Below are positions 51,173 to 61,304 of a DNA stretch of 64,000 nucleotides, piece by piece. Positions within the stretch are counted from its first letter, which is position 1. The number at the start of each line of letters is the position of its first letter. Below the pieces are notes generated by a model, which ran no database searches, was not told the origin of the DNA, and was given only the letters and a program-made list of their open reading frames with translations. The stretch is taken from the NCBI RefSeq assembly GCF_025567365.1, contig NZ_JAOQJG010000002.1:310001-374000 (forward strand), given 5' to 3'. The stretch is from Anaerostipes amylophilus (GTDB lineage Bacteria; Bacillota; Clostridia; Lachnospirales; Lachnospiraceae). A program made the position numbers and the translations under genes.

Positions 51173-51270
51173 ATCAAACAGCTCCTTTCGAATGTATGTT
51201 CTAGTTTAACATAAATAAACGTAATTTACAAATTGTATTTTGATCTGATCATCATATATATTTGAAAAAA

Positions 51271-51317
51271 ACCACCACATTAGTGACCATTAAGATCATA
51301 AATGTGATGGTTTTTTT
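51271..51317 (-). terminator. Terminator of the orphan PTS IIB gene
   Basis: ACCACCACAT (51271-51280) pairs with 51302-51311 with one mismatch. A/T runs on both sides let it work in either direction. Confidence 0.7.
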
Positions 51318-51668
51318 CTAGCCAAGAATCTTCTTATTCGATACAGCTGCATCCTGATAAGAATATGACTTGGTTGTCAGAGATTCTAAAATCTGCTCAG
51401 GATGAACAATGGCATCTTCTAAAGATGTGACATAAAGCTTTTTATTACCGAAGCGGGAAGCTTCGTCGATCGCAACATCAGCAGCGATCACAATATAATC
51501 AGCTTCATCGATCTGTTCAGGGGAAAACTGATTTTGAATTCCCATAGCTCCCTGTGTTTCCACAGAAAGGTCAACGCCAAGTTTCTTACCTGCCTGTTCT
51601 AGTTTCTCTGCCGCAACATAGGTTTGAACCATTCCAGTCGGGCATTTTGTTACACACAAAATTTTCAT
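51318..51668 (-). CDS. Orphan fructose-type PTS IIB domain
   Basis: A 116-residue stand-alone EIIB of the fructose family (start MKILCVTKCPTGMVQTYVAAEKL at ATG 51668 with GGAGG). The phosphorylated cysteine is Cys9. No EIIA or EIIC gene adjoins it: the neighbours are the radical-SAM gene and the arabinose repressor. It may serve a permease elsewhere or act as a regulator. A terminator follows. Confidence 0.85.
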   Translation of the reverse strand: MKILCVTKCPTGMVQTYVAAEKLEQAGKKLGVDLSVETQGAMGIQNQFSPEQIDEADYIVIAADVAIDEASRFGNKKLYVTSLEDAIVHPEQILESLTTKSYSYQDAAVSNKKILG

Positions 51669-51817
51669 GAAATCCTCCAATCGTATGTTACTCCTTCTTG
51701 ATAGTCAGTATAGCATGAGATAGTAGAAAAGGAAAAGTAGAATGATAGAAAAAATAGTTTTTGTTAAAAGTGCATAGAAATAAAGTGAAAATATTGTTAA
51801 TATTGACCATAAACAAC

Positions 51818-51843
51818 AACTTGTAAAGAGGACCGTACAAGTT
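51818..51843 (+). promoter_or_regulatory. AraR-type candidate operator
   Basis: Arms AACTTGT (51818-51824) and ACAAGTT (51837-51843), the right one within CGTACAAGT, resembling half of the Bacillus AraR site ATTTGTACGTACAAAT. It lies 37 bp before the repressor start. The spacing is wider than the usual AraR palindrome. Confidence 0.5.
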
Positions 51844-51879
51844 TTAAAATGAGAACCATAAGGAAGGAGGATGTCAAAC

Positions 51880-52983
51880 ATGGGAAAGAACAAAGGAGAA
51901 ATGAAATATCACACATTAAAGGAATCACTGAAGAATGATATTTTATCTGGTGTCTATCAACCGGGAGATAAGATGCCGTCAGAGAATCAACTAGTACAGG
52001 AATATGATCTTAGCCGCCATACCGTACGTAAGGCGCTGTCAATTCTGGAAGAAGAAGGTTATATCATTGCAGTTCATGGAAAGGGAACGTTTTGTACAGA
52101 ACGGGCACTTCATAAAAAGGAATCAAAGAACATTGCAGTGGTTACAACCTATATTTCTGATTATATATTCCCTAGATTGATCCAGGGAATCAACAGTGTC
52201 CTTTCCAAAGATGGATACAGCATTATTTTTAAGACAACAGAAAATAGCAGACGAGGAGAGACAGCATGTCTTGAAGATATTCTTACAAAAGATATTGATG
52301 GCTTGATCATTGAGCCAAGTAAAAGTGAGATTGTATGCAGACATCCAAAACTTTATGAGAATCTTGATAAATATGAAATTCCCTACATTTTTATTCACGG
52401 AGTCTATGAGGAGATGAAAGACAAACCCCACATTCTTATGGACGACTGTAAAGGAGGTTATCTGCTTACAAAATATCTGATCGATATGGGACATCAACAT
52501 ATCGTAGGAGTTTTTAAAGCAGATGATCATCAAGGAAGAGAACGACATAAAGGTTATGTGATGGCACTTCAGGAAGCAGGATATCAATATGATCCAGATA
52601 TGGTTGTCTGGTTTCATACAGAAGATCGTCAGTTGAAACCAGTAACATCGGTTGTTCAGATGATAAAGGATCAAAGAAAGATGGATGCAGTTGTCTGTTA
52701 CAATGACCAGATCGCATTTTCAATCATTGGAGGATTGCATCAGATCGGTGTTTCAATTCCAGAAGACTTGTCGATCACAGGATATGATAATTCAATGCTT
52801 GCACATCAGCATCCACTTTCTTTAACGACTATTGCTCATCCACAGGAAAAACTTGGCGAGATGGCAGGACAGTTGTTGCTAGAAAAGATACAAGGTGGAT
52901 CAGACAAAGACATGAAAACAGAGTATTTGATCGAACCGAAATTGGTGATCGGAAACTCATGTAAAAATAGGAATCAAGAATAG
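51880..52983 (+). CDS. araR: AraR-like GntR/LacI arabinose repressor
   Basis: A 367-residue repressor with a GntR-type winged helix (ILSGVYQPGDKMPSENQLVQEYDLSRHTVRKALSILEEEGYI, residues about 14-62) joined to a LacI-type sugar-binding domain (about 80-367). That domain pairing is AraR. I use ATG 51880, nine bases after AGGAGG; an in-frame ATG at 51871 abuts the site. It leads an operon with araA 22 bp behind, so arabinose should relieve its own repression. Confidence 0.9.
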   Translation: MGKNKGEMKYHTLKESLKNDILSGVYQPGDKMPSENQLVQEYDLSRHTVRKALSILEEEGYIIAVHGKGTFCTERALHKKESKNIAVVTTYISDYIFPRLIQGINSVLSKDGYSIIFKTTENSRRGETACLEDILTKDIDGLIIEPSKSEIVCRHPKLYENLDKYEIPYIFIHGVYEEMKDKPHILMDDCKGGYLLTKYLIDMGHQHIVGVFKADDHQGRERHKGYVMALQEAGYQYDPDMVVWFHTEDRQLKPVTSVVQMIKDQRKMDAVVCYNDQIAFSIIGGLHQIGVSIPEDLSITGYDNSMLAHQHPLSLTTIAHPQEKLGEMAGQLLLEKIQGGSDKDMKTEYLIEPKLVIGNSCKNRNQE

Positions 52984-53005
52984 ATATAAAACTGGGAGGC
53001 AAAAA

Positions 53006-54502
53006 ATGGAACTTAAAAAAAATTACAAATTTTGGTTTGCAACAGGATCACAGGATTTATATGGAGATGAATGTTTAAGCCATGTGGCAAAACATGCACA
53101 GATCATTGTGCAGAATTTCAATGAAAGTGGTATCTTACCATTTGAAGTTGTATGGAAACCAACATTAATTGATAGTACTTCGATCAGAAGAACATTTGAA
53201 GAAGCAAATGCAGATGAAGAATGTGCCGGTGTCATCACATGGATGCACACATTCTCCCCAGCAAAATCATGGATCGCAGGATTACAGGCATTTAAGAAAC
53301 CATTATTACATCTTCACACACAGTTTAATGAAGAAATCCCATATGACACGATTGATATGGATTTTATGAATGAAAACCAGTCAGCACATGGTGACAGGGA
53401 ATTTGGACATATCGTAACAAGAATGGGAATCCCAAGAGAAGTTGTTGTTGGATATTATGAATCAAAAGAAGTGAAAGAAAAAATCGCATCTTGGATGAGA
53501 AGTGCAGTCGGAATGGTAGAAAGCAAGAATATCCGCGTGGTAAGAATCGCAGATAATATGAGAAATGTTGCAGTTACAGAGGGTGACAAAGTTGAAGCAC
53601 AGATCAAATTCGGATGGGAAATTGATGCATATCCAGTCAACGAAGTTGTAGATTATGTAAATGCAGTCAGCAAAGGTGATATTGATGCACTGACACAGTT
53701 ATATTATGAAAAATACAATCTTTTATTAGAGGGCAGAGATCCAATCGAATTTAAGAAACATGTAGAGGTACAGGCAGGAATCGAGATCGGACTGGAAAAA
53801 TTCTTAAAAGACCATGATTATCAGGCAGTTGTTACACACTTTGGCGATCTTGGTGGATTAAAACAGCTTCCAGGACTTGCGATTCAGAGATTAATGGAAA
53901 AAGGTTATGGATTTGGTGCAGAAGGTGACTGGAAGACAGCAGCAATGGTACGACTGATGAAAGTTATGACAGCAGGAAAGAAAGATGCAAAAGGAACATC
54001 CTTTATGGAAGATTATACATACAACTTTGTTCCTGGAAAAGAAGGTATCTTAGAGGCTCATATGTTAGAAGTATGCCCAACGATCGCAGATGGTCCTGTT
54101 TCTATCAAAGTAAATCCATTATCTATGGGAGATCGTGAAGATCCTGCAAGACTTGTATTTACAGCAAAAGAAGGAGAAGGAATAGCCACTTCTTTGATCG
54201 ATCTTGGACATCGTTTCCGTCTGATCATTAATAAAGTGGATTGTAAAAAGACAGAAAAACCAATGCCAGAGCTTCCAGTAGCGACGGCATTCTGGACACC
54301 AAAACCAGATCTTTATAAAGGAGCAGAGGCATGGATCTTAGCTGGTGGAGCACATCATACAGCATTTTCTTATGATCTTAGTGTAGATCAGATGGTTGCA
54401 TGGGCAGAGGCTATGGGAATTGAGAGTGTTGTCATTGATGAGAATACAGATATCAGAATATTAAAGAATGAATTAAGATGGAATGAAGTAGTTTATCGTT
54501 AG
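53006..54502 (+). CDS. araA: L-arabinose isomerase
   Basis: A 498-residue enzyme converting L-arabinose to L-ribulose. Typical AraA segments are FWFATGSQDLYG at the N-terminus, CAGVITWMHTFSPAKSWIAGL (about residues 72-92), LLHLHTQFN, the catalytic-metal region GFGAEGDWKTAAMVR with Glu near 310, and HMLEVCP (Glu near 350). Length is normal. AGGAGG-like GGGAGGC precedes the ATG. Second gene of the arabinose operon. Confidence 0.97.
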   Translation: MELKKNYKFWFATGSQDLYGDECLSHVAKHAQIIVQNFNESGILPFEVVWKPTLIDSTSIRRTFEEANADEECAGVITWMHTFSPAKSWIAGLQAFKKPLLHLHTQFNEEIPYDTIDMDFMNENQSAHGDREFGHIVTRMGIPREVVVGYYESKEVKEKIASWMRSAVGMVESKNIRVVRIADNMRNVAVTEGDKVEAQIKFGWEIDAYPVNEVVDYVNAVSKGDIDALTQLYYEKYNLLLEGRDPIEFKKHVEVQAGIEIGLEKFLKDHDYQAVVTHFGDLGGLKQLPGLAIQRLMEKGYGFGAEGDWKTAAMVRLMKVMTAGKKDAKGTSFMEDYTYNFVPGKEGILEAHMLEVCPTIADGPVSIKVNPLSMGDREDPARLVFTAKEGEGIATSLIDLGHRFRLIINKVDCKKTEKPMPELPVATAFWTPKPDLYKGAEAWILAGGAHHTAFSYDLSVDQMVAWAEAMGIESVVIDENTDIRILKNELRWNEVVYR

Positions 54503-54519
54503 AAAATGGAGGTAGTACC

Positions 54520-56112
54520 ATGGAAACAAAGCAAATGATCGCAGATGGAAAAACAGCATTGGGAATCGAATTTGGATCAACAAGGATTAAAGTTGTACTG
54601 ATCGACAAAGATCATCATCCGATCGCATCCGGAAGCCATGACTGGGAAAATCGTCTGGAGAATAATATATGGACTTATACATTAGAAGACATCTGGAGTG
54701 GACTACAAGACAGTTACCAAAACTTGGTAAATGACGTGAAAGAAAAATATGATATTACACTAACTAAGGTTGGAAGTATCGGATTTAGTGCGATGATGCA
54801 TGGATATATGGCATTTAATAAAGATGGAGAATTGTTAGTGCCATTCCGAACATGGAGAAATACAATGACAGAAGAAGCTTCTGAGAAATTAACGGAAGCA
54901 TTTTCTTATCACATTCCTCAAAGATGGAGTATCGCACATCTGTATCAGGCAATTTTAAAAGAAGAAGAACATGTAAAAGATATTGATTATCTGACAACAC
55001 TGGCAGGATATGTCCATTGGAAATTAACAGGTGAAAAGGTGCTCGGTGTTGGAGAAGCGTCTGGAATGTTCCCAATCGATATCGAAACAAAAGATTATAA
55101 CCAGACGATGATCAAGACATTTGACAACCTGATCAAAGATAAAAAATTTGGATGGAAATTAGAAAATATCTTACCAAAAGTTTTAATAGCTGGAGATAAA
55201 GCGGGTATCTTAAGTGAAGAAGGAGCAAAATTATTAGATCCATCTGGTAATCTGGAAGCTGGAATTCCTTTATGTCCTCCAGAAGGAGATGCAGGAACTG
55301 GAATGGTTGCGACAAACAGCGTGACAAGAAAAACAGGAAATGTATCTGCAGGAACAAGTGTTTTTGCAATGATCGTTTTAGAGAAAGAATTAAAGAAAGT
55401 TTATGATGAGATTGATCTTGTCACAACGCCATCAGGTGATCTTGTGGGTATGGTACATTGTAATAACTGTACATCAGATCTGAATGCATGGGTCAACTTA
55501 TTTAAAGAATTTGCACAGAACTTTGGTGTGGAAGATGTAGATATGGATCAGCTTTATGGAACTCTTTACAATAAAGCATTAGAAGGTGACAAGGATTGTG
55601 GTGGATTACTTGCATACAACTATTTTTCAGGAGAACATATCACAGGATTTGAAGAAGGAAGGCCATTATTTGTAAGAAAACCAGATAGTAATTTTAATCT
55701 TGCAAACTTTATGAGAGTTCATCTATACACAGCACTTGGAGCTTTGAAGACGGGGCTTGATATCTTGATGAAAGAAGAAGATGTCAAAGTTGATAAAATG
55801 CTGGGACATGGTGGATTATTCAAAACAGAAGGTGTTGGACAAAAGATCATGGCAGCAGCTGTGAATGCACCAGTATCAGTTATGAAAACAGCTGGAGAAG
55901 GTGGTGCATGGGGAATGGCGATCCTTGCAGCCTATATGCTGGATAAAGCAGAAGATGAGACGCTTGATACCTATCTTTCTGACAAAGTATTTGCAGGGGA
56001 AGAAGGTACAACGATCGCTCCAGATGAAAAAGATGTGGAAGGCTTTGATGAATTTATCAAACAATATCAAAAAGGTCTTGTACTTGAACGAGTTGCAATT
56101 GATGTCATGTAA
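54520..56112 (+). CDS. araB: FGGY-family L-ribulokinase
   Basis: A 530-residue sugar kinase of the FGGY family. The N-terminal ATP-binding signature is GIEFGSTRIKVVLID (residues about 14-28), with GFSAMMHGYMAF (about 88-99) and the C-terminal GHGGLFKTEG and GEGGAWGMAILAAYM. Between araA and araD it should phosphorylate L-ribulose. It belongs to the xylulokinase-like branch used as AraB in many clostridia rather than the E. coli AraB type. The araD gene starts 14 bp later. Confidence 0.92.
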   Translation: METKQMIADGKTALGIEFGSTRIKVVLIDKDHHPIASGSHDWENRLENNIWTYTLEDIWSGLQDSYQNLVNDVKEKYDITLTKVGSIGFSAMMHGYMAFNKDGELLVPFRTWRNTMTEEASEKLTEAFSYHIPQRWSIAHLYQAILKEEEHVKDIDYLTTLAGYVHWKLTGEKVLGVGEASGMFPIDIETKDYNQTMIKTFDNLIKDKKFGWKLENILPKVLIAGDKAGILSEEGAKLLDPSGNLEAGIPLCPPEGDAGTGMVATNSVTRKTGNVSAGTSVFAMIVLEKELKKVYDEIDLVTTPSGDLVGMVHCNNCTSDLNAWVNLFKEFAQNFGVEDVDMDQLYGTLYNKALEGDKDCGGLLAYNYFSGEHITGFEEGRPLFVRKPDSNFNLANFMRVHLYTALGALKTGLDILMKEEDVKVDKMLGHGGLFKTEGVGQKIMAAAVNAPVSVMKTAGEGGAWGMAILAAYMLDKAEDETLDTYLSDKVFAGEEGTTIAPDEKDVEGFDEFIKQYQKGLVLERVAIDVM

Positions 56113-56126
56113 AAAGGAGACGAAAG

Positions 56127-56819
56127 ATGTTAGAGCAATTAAAAAAAGAAGTCTATGAAGCAAATATGGAACTTCCTAAAAGAGGTCTGATCACATATAC
56201 ATGGGGAAATGTCAGTGGAATTGATAGAGAAAGTGGTTTATTTGTTATTAAACCAAGTGGTGTGGATTATGATAAACTTTCTCCGGAAGATATGGTTGTC
56301 ATGGATCTTGATGGAAACAGAGTGGAAGGAGATTTAAATCCATCTTCTGATACACCAACGCATATTGAATTATATAAAGCATTCAAAGATTTAGGAGGAA
56401 TTGTACATACACATTCCCCATGGGCAACATCATGGGCACAGGCAGGGAGAAGCATTCCATGCTATGGAACAACACATGCAGATTACTTCTATGGAGAAAT
56501 TCCATGTGCAAGAAGCCTCACAAAAGAAGAAATTGAAGAAGCCTATGAGAAGAATACAGGATTGGTGATCATTGAGACATTTAAAGATAAGAATCCAGTT
56601 TATGTTCCAGGAGTGCTTTGTACAAATCATGGACCATTTACATGGGGAGCTGATGCAGCCGAGGCAGTTCATAATGCCGTTGTCTTAGAAGAAGTCGCAA
56701 AGATGGCATACCGTTGCGAGCATTTAAATCCAGAAGCAAAGCCAGCACCACAATATCTGCAGGATAAACATTTCTTCAGAAAACATGGGGCAAATGCTTA
56801 CTATGGCCAAGGCAAATAA
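56127..56819 (+). CDS. araD: L-ribulose-5-phosphate 4-epimerase
   Basis: A 230-residue class-II aldolase-fold epimerase making D-xylulose-5-phosphate. Zinc ligands are in VHTHSPWATSWAQ (His95, His97 region) and the downstream NHGPFTWG with a His near 171. GNVSGIDRESGLFVIKPSGVDYD binds phosphate. Complete length. It ends the araA-araB-araD core; aldose 1-epimerase follows 53 bp later. Confidence 0.95.
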   Translation: MLEQLKKEVYEANMELPKRGLITYTWGNVSGIDRESGLFVIKPSGVDYDKLSPEDMVVMDLDGNRVEGDLNPSSDTPTHIELYKAFKDLGGIVHTHSPWATSWAQAGRSIPCYGTTHADYFYGEIPCARSLTKEEIEEAYEKNTGLVIIETFKDKNPVYVPGVLCTNHGPFTWGADAAEAVHNAVVLEEVAKMAYRCEHLNPEAKPAPQYLQDKHFFRKHGANAYYGQGK

Positions 56820-56872
56820 TGAAAATGGATCAATAAAGATATCAGATAAAATTTAAAAGAAAGTGTTGTAAA

Positions 56873-57889
56873 ATGATGAAAGTAAAAATGATCGAAAAAA
56901 GACAAAATGGAGTCTGCTTATTTGAATTACAAAATGATGAGATAAAAGTGATCACGAGTAACCTTGGTTGTCATATTTTATCTGTGTTCACAAAAGACAG
57001 AGATGGAAATTATGGAGATGTCGTTCTTGGATATCAAGATGTGGAAGATTGTCATAAAGATGATAAATTTTTAGGATGCATCATCGGACGTGTTGCAAAC
57101 AGAATTGCAAATGGAGAGTTTCAGTTGAATGGAAAGACCTATAAACTTGCAGTAAATTCCGGACCGAATACGCTTCATGGTGGTATAAATGGATTTAATC
57201 AGAAGATTTTTAACTATGAGATTTTAGAAGATGGAATCCGTTTTATCTATCTTTCTCCAGATATGGAAGAAGGATTTCCAGGAAGTCTTTATTTAAAGAT
57301 AGTATATCGTCTATCTGGAAATGAATTAAAGATGGAATATGAAGCAATGTCAGATCAAGACACACTGATCAATATAGCCAATCATTCCTATTTTAATCTT
57401 TCAGCAAAAGACAGTAAGATCTATGATCATCAATTGATGATCAAATCAGATCAGATTGCATGTGCAGATGAGAATGGCCTTCCAACAGGTGAGTTTTTGG
57501 ATGTAGAGAATACACCATTTGATTTTAAAAGTTTTCATGAGATTGGAGAACGGATTCATGATGATGATGAACAGTTGAAATTTGTTGGAGGCTATGATCA
57601 TTGTTTTATGTTAAAGGATGAGAAAGATCAGGCAGTCTTATATGATAAAGAAAGTGGACGAAAATTAACGATCACAACAACACTTCCATGCATGCAGTTA
57701 TATGCAGGAAACTTTCTGGCAGGAGGAAGTGATGGTAAATTTGGAAAACCATATGAGAACAGAGATGGTGTTGCATTAGAACCACAATTCTTGCCTAATT
57801 CTATGAATATAGAGAAAAAGCCAAGAGTTATCTTAAGAAAAGACGAAGAGTATGAAGCAGTGACAACATACCGATTTGAAACAGAATAA
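56873..57889 (+). CDS. galM: Aldose 1-epimerase (mutarotase)
   Basis: A 338-residue GalM-type mutarotase. The catalytic His/Glu regions are NTLHGGINGFNQ (about residues 101-112), NIANHSYFNL with His near 170, and GVALEPQFLPNS (Glu near 302). It interconverts alpha- and beta-anomers and would supply the arabinose anomer used by AraA. It is the last gene of the arabinose operon, with a terminator 21 bp after its stop. The start may be ATG 56873 or 56876. Confidence 0.93.
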   Translation: MMKVKMIEKRQNGVCLFELQNDEIKVITSNLGCHILSVFTKDRDGNYGDVVLGYQDVEDCHKDDKFLGCIIGRVANRIANGEFQLNGKTYKLAVNSGPNTLHGGINGFNQKIFNYEILEDGIRFIYLSPDMEEGFPGSLYLKIVYRLSGNELKMEYEAMSDQDTLINIANHSYFNLSAKDSKIYDHQLMIKSDQIACADENGLPTGEFLDVENTPFDFKSFHEIGERIHDDDEQLKFVGGYDHCFMLKDEKDQAVLYDKESGRKLTITTTLPCMQLYAGNFLAGGSDGKFGKPYENRDGVALEPQFLPNSMNIEKKPRVILRKDEEYEAVTTYRFETE

Positions 57890-57910
57890 TATAGATTGAA
57901 ATTAAAAAAT

Positions 57911-57967
57911 AAGAATCATATCCATACAATATCCCCTTCCCCTTTTTATTTGTATGGATATATTCTT
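57911..57967 (+). terminator. Terminator of the arabinose operon
   Basis: A stem of about 18 bp with one mismatch (57911-57929 with 57950-57967) around a C/T-rich loop, ending TTCTTGTTT. Confidence 0.75.
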
Positions 57968-58031
57968 GTTTATTTCTGGAATATAATTCTATAAGAGAGT
58001 ATAATAATATTTTAGAAAAGAGGAAGGTAAT

Positions 58032-59651
58032 ATGATCAAAGTATTTTTAGTAGAAGATGAAAAGATCATTCGTAAGAGTATAAAGAATAACGTAAAATGG
58101 GAAGAAAATGGTTTTGAATTTGCGGGAGAAGCACCAGATGGTGAGATGGCTCTTCCAATGATCGAAAAACTACATCCAGATATCGTGATCACAGATATCA
58201 AGATGCCATTTATGGATGGACTTGAATTAAGTGATATCTTAAAGAAAAAAATGCCCAAAATACAGATCATCATACTTTCTGGATATGGGGAGTTTGACTA
58301 TGCAAAAGAAGCGATCAAGATCGGTGTAACAGATTATCTGACCAAACCAGTAACTGGTGAGCAGTTATTAGAAGCACTAAATAAAGTAAAACAAAAGCTT
58401 GATAAGAAAAAAAGACAGGAAGAAGATATAAAAAAAATACAAAAAAATATAAAAACACAAATGAAAAATATGAGATATCAATTTTTCGGGAATCTGATTC
58501 GTGGAAAGATATCTGTATCTAAATTAATGGAACAAGGGAATGAACTTGGAATAGATCTTATGGCACCGGCATACAATTTTATGTTATTTAAAATATTTTC
58601 AAAGAATGAGAATGATACAGAGGCAGTATATGATCTTCGTACCAAAGAAGATGCGATCGTAGAAGAAGTAAGTAGCCAGTTTGAAAATATGATTGTTTTT
58701 CACCGTGTAACAGAGGGCTATATTTTAATGATCAAGGCACAGAATAAAGAGGAAACCATACAAGTGGCAAAAGATTATGTTGCATCATTGACAAAGCGTA
58801 TGAAAAAAGAGAAAGAACTACAATGGTTTGCAGGGATTGGACATGCAGTGGAACGATTACATAACCTTTCGGAATCTTACGACAGTGCAAGCAAGGCTTT
58901 TGCATACCAGTATCAGTCTTCTGGGAATGAAGCGGTGTTTTTTGATAAATTAGATAATGAAAAGATAGAAAGAGCAGAAGATCTGCAACAAGTAGATTTT
59001 ACCAAAGTAAATTCAGAATCGCTGGAAGAGTTTTTGAAAAATGGAAAAGAAGAAGCTGTACATTTATTTGTAGAGGATTATACTAAGACATTAGGAAAAT
59101 CTAATATGGATTCCTTTATGTTTTGTCAGTATATGCTGATCAATATACAGGTAGGTGTTATGAAATTCGTTGAGAAAATGGGAGTTGAGAAAGCAAATAT
59201 CGATCGCACGTTTAAGGATTACAAACAACAGATCGCTGCAGTTTCAACAGGAGAGAAAGCAGCGGAGTATATCGAAGAACTTATCAGACAAGCGATCAGA
59301 ATGCGAAATGAAAGATTAGGGAAGAAACATTCTTCATTGATAACGGAGGCAAAAGAATTTATTGTGAAAAATTATCAAGAAGAAACATTATCGTTGAGTG
59401 ATGTTGCAGATCAGGTTGGATTAAGCAGCAGTCATTTTAGTACAACGTTTAAACAAGAAACAGGGAAATCTTTTGTGGAATTTTTGACATCAGTCAGAAT
59501 GGATAAAGCAAAAGAAATGCTTTGTTTTACAGATATGAAGGCATCACAGATCAGCTATGAAGTGGGATATAAGGACCCACATTACTTTAGCTACCTGTTT
59601 AAAAAAACGCAAGGATGTACTCCGAGTGAATATAGATCAAGGAGGATGTAA
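58032..59651 (+). CDS. YesN-type response regulator with AraC DNA-binding domain
   Basis: A 539-residue regulator. The receiver domain (residues about 1-122) has phosphoacceptor Asp55 in DIVITDIKMP, with acidic pocket Glu8-Asp9-Glu10 and Lys near 106. A long middle region (about 130-420) is followed by two AraC helix-turn-helix units at the C-terminus (LSLSDVADQVGLSSSHFSTTFKQETGKSFVEF and ASQISYEVGYKDPHYFSYLFKKTQGCTPSEYR). It pairs with the YesM-type kinase, overlapping it by one base, and should activate the adjacent sugar ABC genes. Confidence 0.94.
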   Translation: MIKVFLVEDEKIIRKSIKNNVKWEENGFEFAGEAPDGEMALPMIEKLHPDIVITDIKMPFMDGLELSDILKKKMPKIQIIILSGYGEFDYAKEAIKIGVTDYLTKPVTGEQLLEALNKVKQKLDKKKRQEEDIKKIQKNIKTQMKNMRYQFFGNLIRGKISVSKLMEQGNELGIDLMAPAYNFMLFKIFSKNENDTEAVYDLRTKEDAIVEEVSSQFENMIVFHRVTEGYILMIKAQNKEETIQVAKDYVASLTKRMKKEKELQWFAGIGHAVERLHNLSESYDSASKAFAYQYQSSGNEAVFFDKLDNEKIERAEDLQQVDFTKVNSESLEEFLKNGKEEAVHLFVEDYTKTLGKSNMDSFMFCQYMLINIQVGVMKFVEKMGVEKANIDRTFKDYKQQIAAVSTGEKAAEYIEELIRQAIRMRNERLGKKHSSLITEAKEFIVKNYQEETLSLSDVADQVGLSSSHFSTTFKQETGKSFVEFLTSVRMDKAKEMLCFTDMKASQISYEVGYKDPHYFSYLFKKTQGCTPSEYRSRRM

Positions 59652-61117
59652 TGAAAAAATATGTGAGAGAATCTATTGCTCGATTTCGGAAGTTCTCAAT
59701 AGAAAAAAAACTAAAATGGTTAAGGATGGTCGTGATAATTCCTGCGTTAGTGGGGATTATCACGCTTCTTGTTATCATGATAAATTTTAATGAAAGCTAT
59801 AATGAGGCGGTAAAAAATGTATCAGTAGCTAGCAAGTTTAATTTCTCATTTTCAGAAGATATGGATTATAAAATGTATCGTATTGTTATCGGTGCAGAGA
59901 GTTTTGATGCGATGAAACCATATGAGGAGATTAAGGAAGCGAAGGAGCTGGTAAAGGAACTGAATAAAAATGCTGTAACAGATGAAAGTAAATTAAGAAC
60001 GAGACAGATAGGAAAACTGTTGGATAATCTGAAGATTTCCATTGAAGAAATTGAACATTCAGATCTAAAAAACGATTATATGGAAAATAATCAGAGATTA
60101 AGATTAAATGTGAATGTATTTACAGAGATCATTAAAGAAAAAGTATCCGAATACATTTACTATGAGATTGGGAATATGGAGAGTATGCGTGTAAAACTGG
60201 AAAAAGAAATCATGCATACGATCACGATCACATTGATCGCTGTATTGTTTTTGTCTCTGATAACATGGAAATTATCGAAATTGATTTCGCAAAGCATTAG
60301 TTATCCAGTCAGACAGTTATGTGAGATGACAAAGGAAGTGGCGCAGGGAAATTTTGATGTACATGGACCTCAAAATACAACAGAAGAGCTGCAGATCTTA
60401 ACAAATAATTTCGAACATATGGCACAAAAGGTAGAGAGATTGATCGAAGATGTAAAAGTAGAACAACAAAATCTTCGAAAAAAAGAGCTGCAGTTACTAC
60501 AAGAGCAGATTAATCCACATTTCCTTTATAATACATTGGATACGATCATGTGGCTTGCCATTGATCATCAGGATGACAAAGTGGTAGAAATGGTAGCTGC
60601 CTTGTCTGGCTTTTTCCGTACAAGTTTAAGTCACGGAGAAGATAAGATAACGATCAGGGAAGAATTAGAGCATGTTGAAAATTATTTAAAGATACAACAA
60701 TTAAGATACGGGGATATTATGGAATATTCTATTGATGTCCCAGATGAGATCAAGAAAAATGATATTGTAAAGATCACTTTACAGCCATTAGTAGAAAATG
60801 CATTATATCATGGATTGAAAAAACAAAGAGAAAAAGGAATGATAAAGATTTCCAGTGTAGATGATGAAAATAATATATTCCTGATTGTTGAAGATAATGG
60901 AGTTGGTATGCAGCCTGAGCAGGTAGTTCAGATCAATAAAGAAATGTATGAAGATATATGGGTAAACAGGACAACAGGGTTTGGAATTGCAAATGTAAAT
61001 CGGCGGATTAAATTATATTATGGAGAAGAATATGGGTTGATCCTTGAAAGTGAACCAGATATTGGAACTAAGGTGATCGTAGTTGTACCGAAGACTAGAC
61101 AAGCAGAGAAAAAATAA
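59651..61117 (+). CDS. YesM-type sensor histidine kinase
   Basis: A 488-residue membrane kinase. Two membrane helices (about residues 26-46 and 193-213) flank an extracellular sensing region. A HAMP domain follows (about 215-265), then the His_kinase domain with His290 in QINPHFLYNTLDTI. The catalytic ATPase domain has LVENALYHGLK (N-box) and DNGVGM...GFGIANVNRR. Extracellular sugar, alone or through the lipoprotein at 61305, is the likely signal. Its ATG overlaps the stop of the regulator gene. Confidence 0.94.
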   Translation: MKKYVRESIARFRKFSIEKKLKWLRMVVIIPALVGIITLLVIMINFNESYNEAVKNVSVASKFNFSFSEDMDYKMYRIVIGAESFDAMKPYEEIKEAKELVKELNKNAVTDESKLRTRQIGKLLDNLKISIEEIEHSDLKNDYMENNQRLRLNVNVFTEIIKEKVSEYIYYEIGNMESMRVKLEKEIMHTITITLIAVLFLSLITWKLSKLISQSISYPVRQLCEMTKEVAQGNFDVHGPQNTTEELQILTNNFEHMAQKVERLIEDVKVEQQNLRKKELQLLQEQINPHFLYNTLDTIMWLAIDHQDDKVVEMVAALSGFFRTSLSHGEDKITIREELEHVENYLKIQQLRYGDIMEYSIDVPDEIKKNDIVKITLQPLVENALYHGLKKQREKGMIKISSVDDENNIFLIVEDNGVGMQPEQVVQINKEMYEDIWVNRTTGFGIANVNRRIKLYYGEEYGLILESEPDIGTKVIVVVPKTRQAEKK

Positions 61118-61304
61118 TCAAAAATCAAAAAAATTCAAACAATTATCAAAAAAAATCAAACTTTAAACAGACAAGATAAAAATTTCATAAAATAATCCAC
61201 CGAATGCAAAAGAAATTGCATTGAAAGAAATACAATTTCAAGTAAAATATAACTTGTAATTAAGGAAAACGAAAAAATTAAAAAAGAAAAAGGAGGAAAT
61301 CATA
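61118..61304 (+). other. A-rich leader ahead of the sugar-binding protein gene
   Basis: 187 bp beginning with repeated ATCAAAA units (about 61119-61165), then TTGAAA/TTTCAA in inverted orientation near 61221-61241 and an A-rich stretch into AAAGGAGG. Probably holds the promoter and YesN site for the ABC operon. I could not fix the -10/-35 boxes. Confidence 0.4.
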
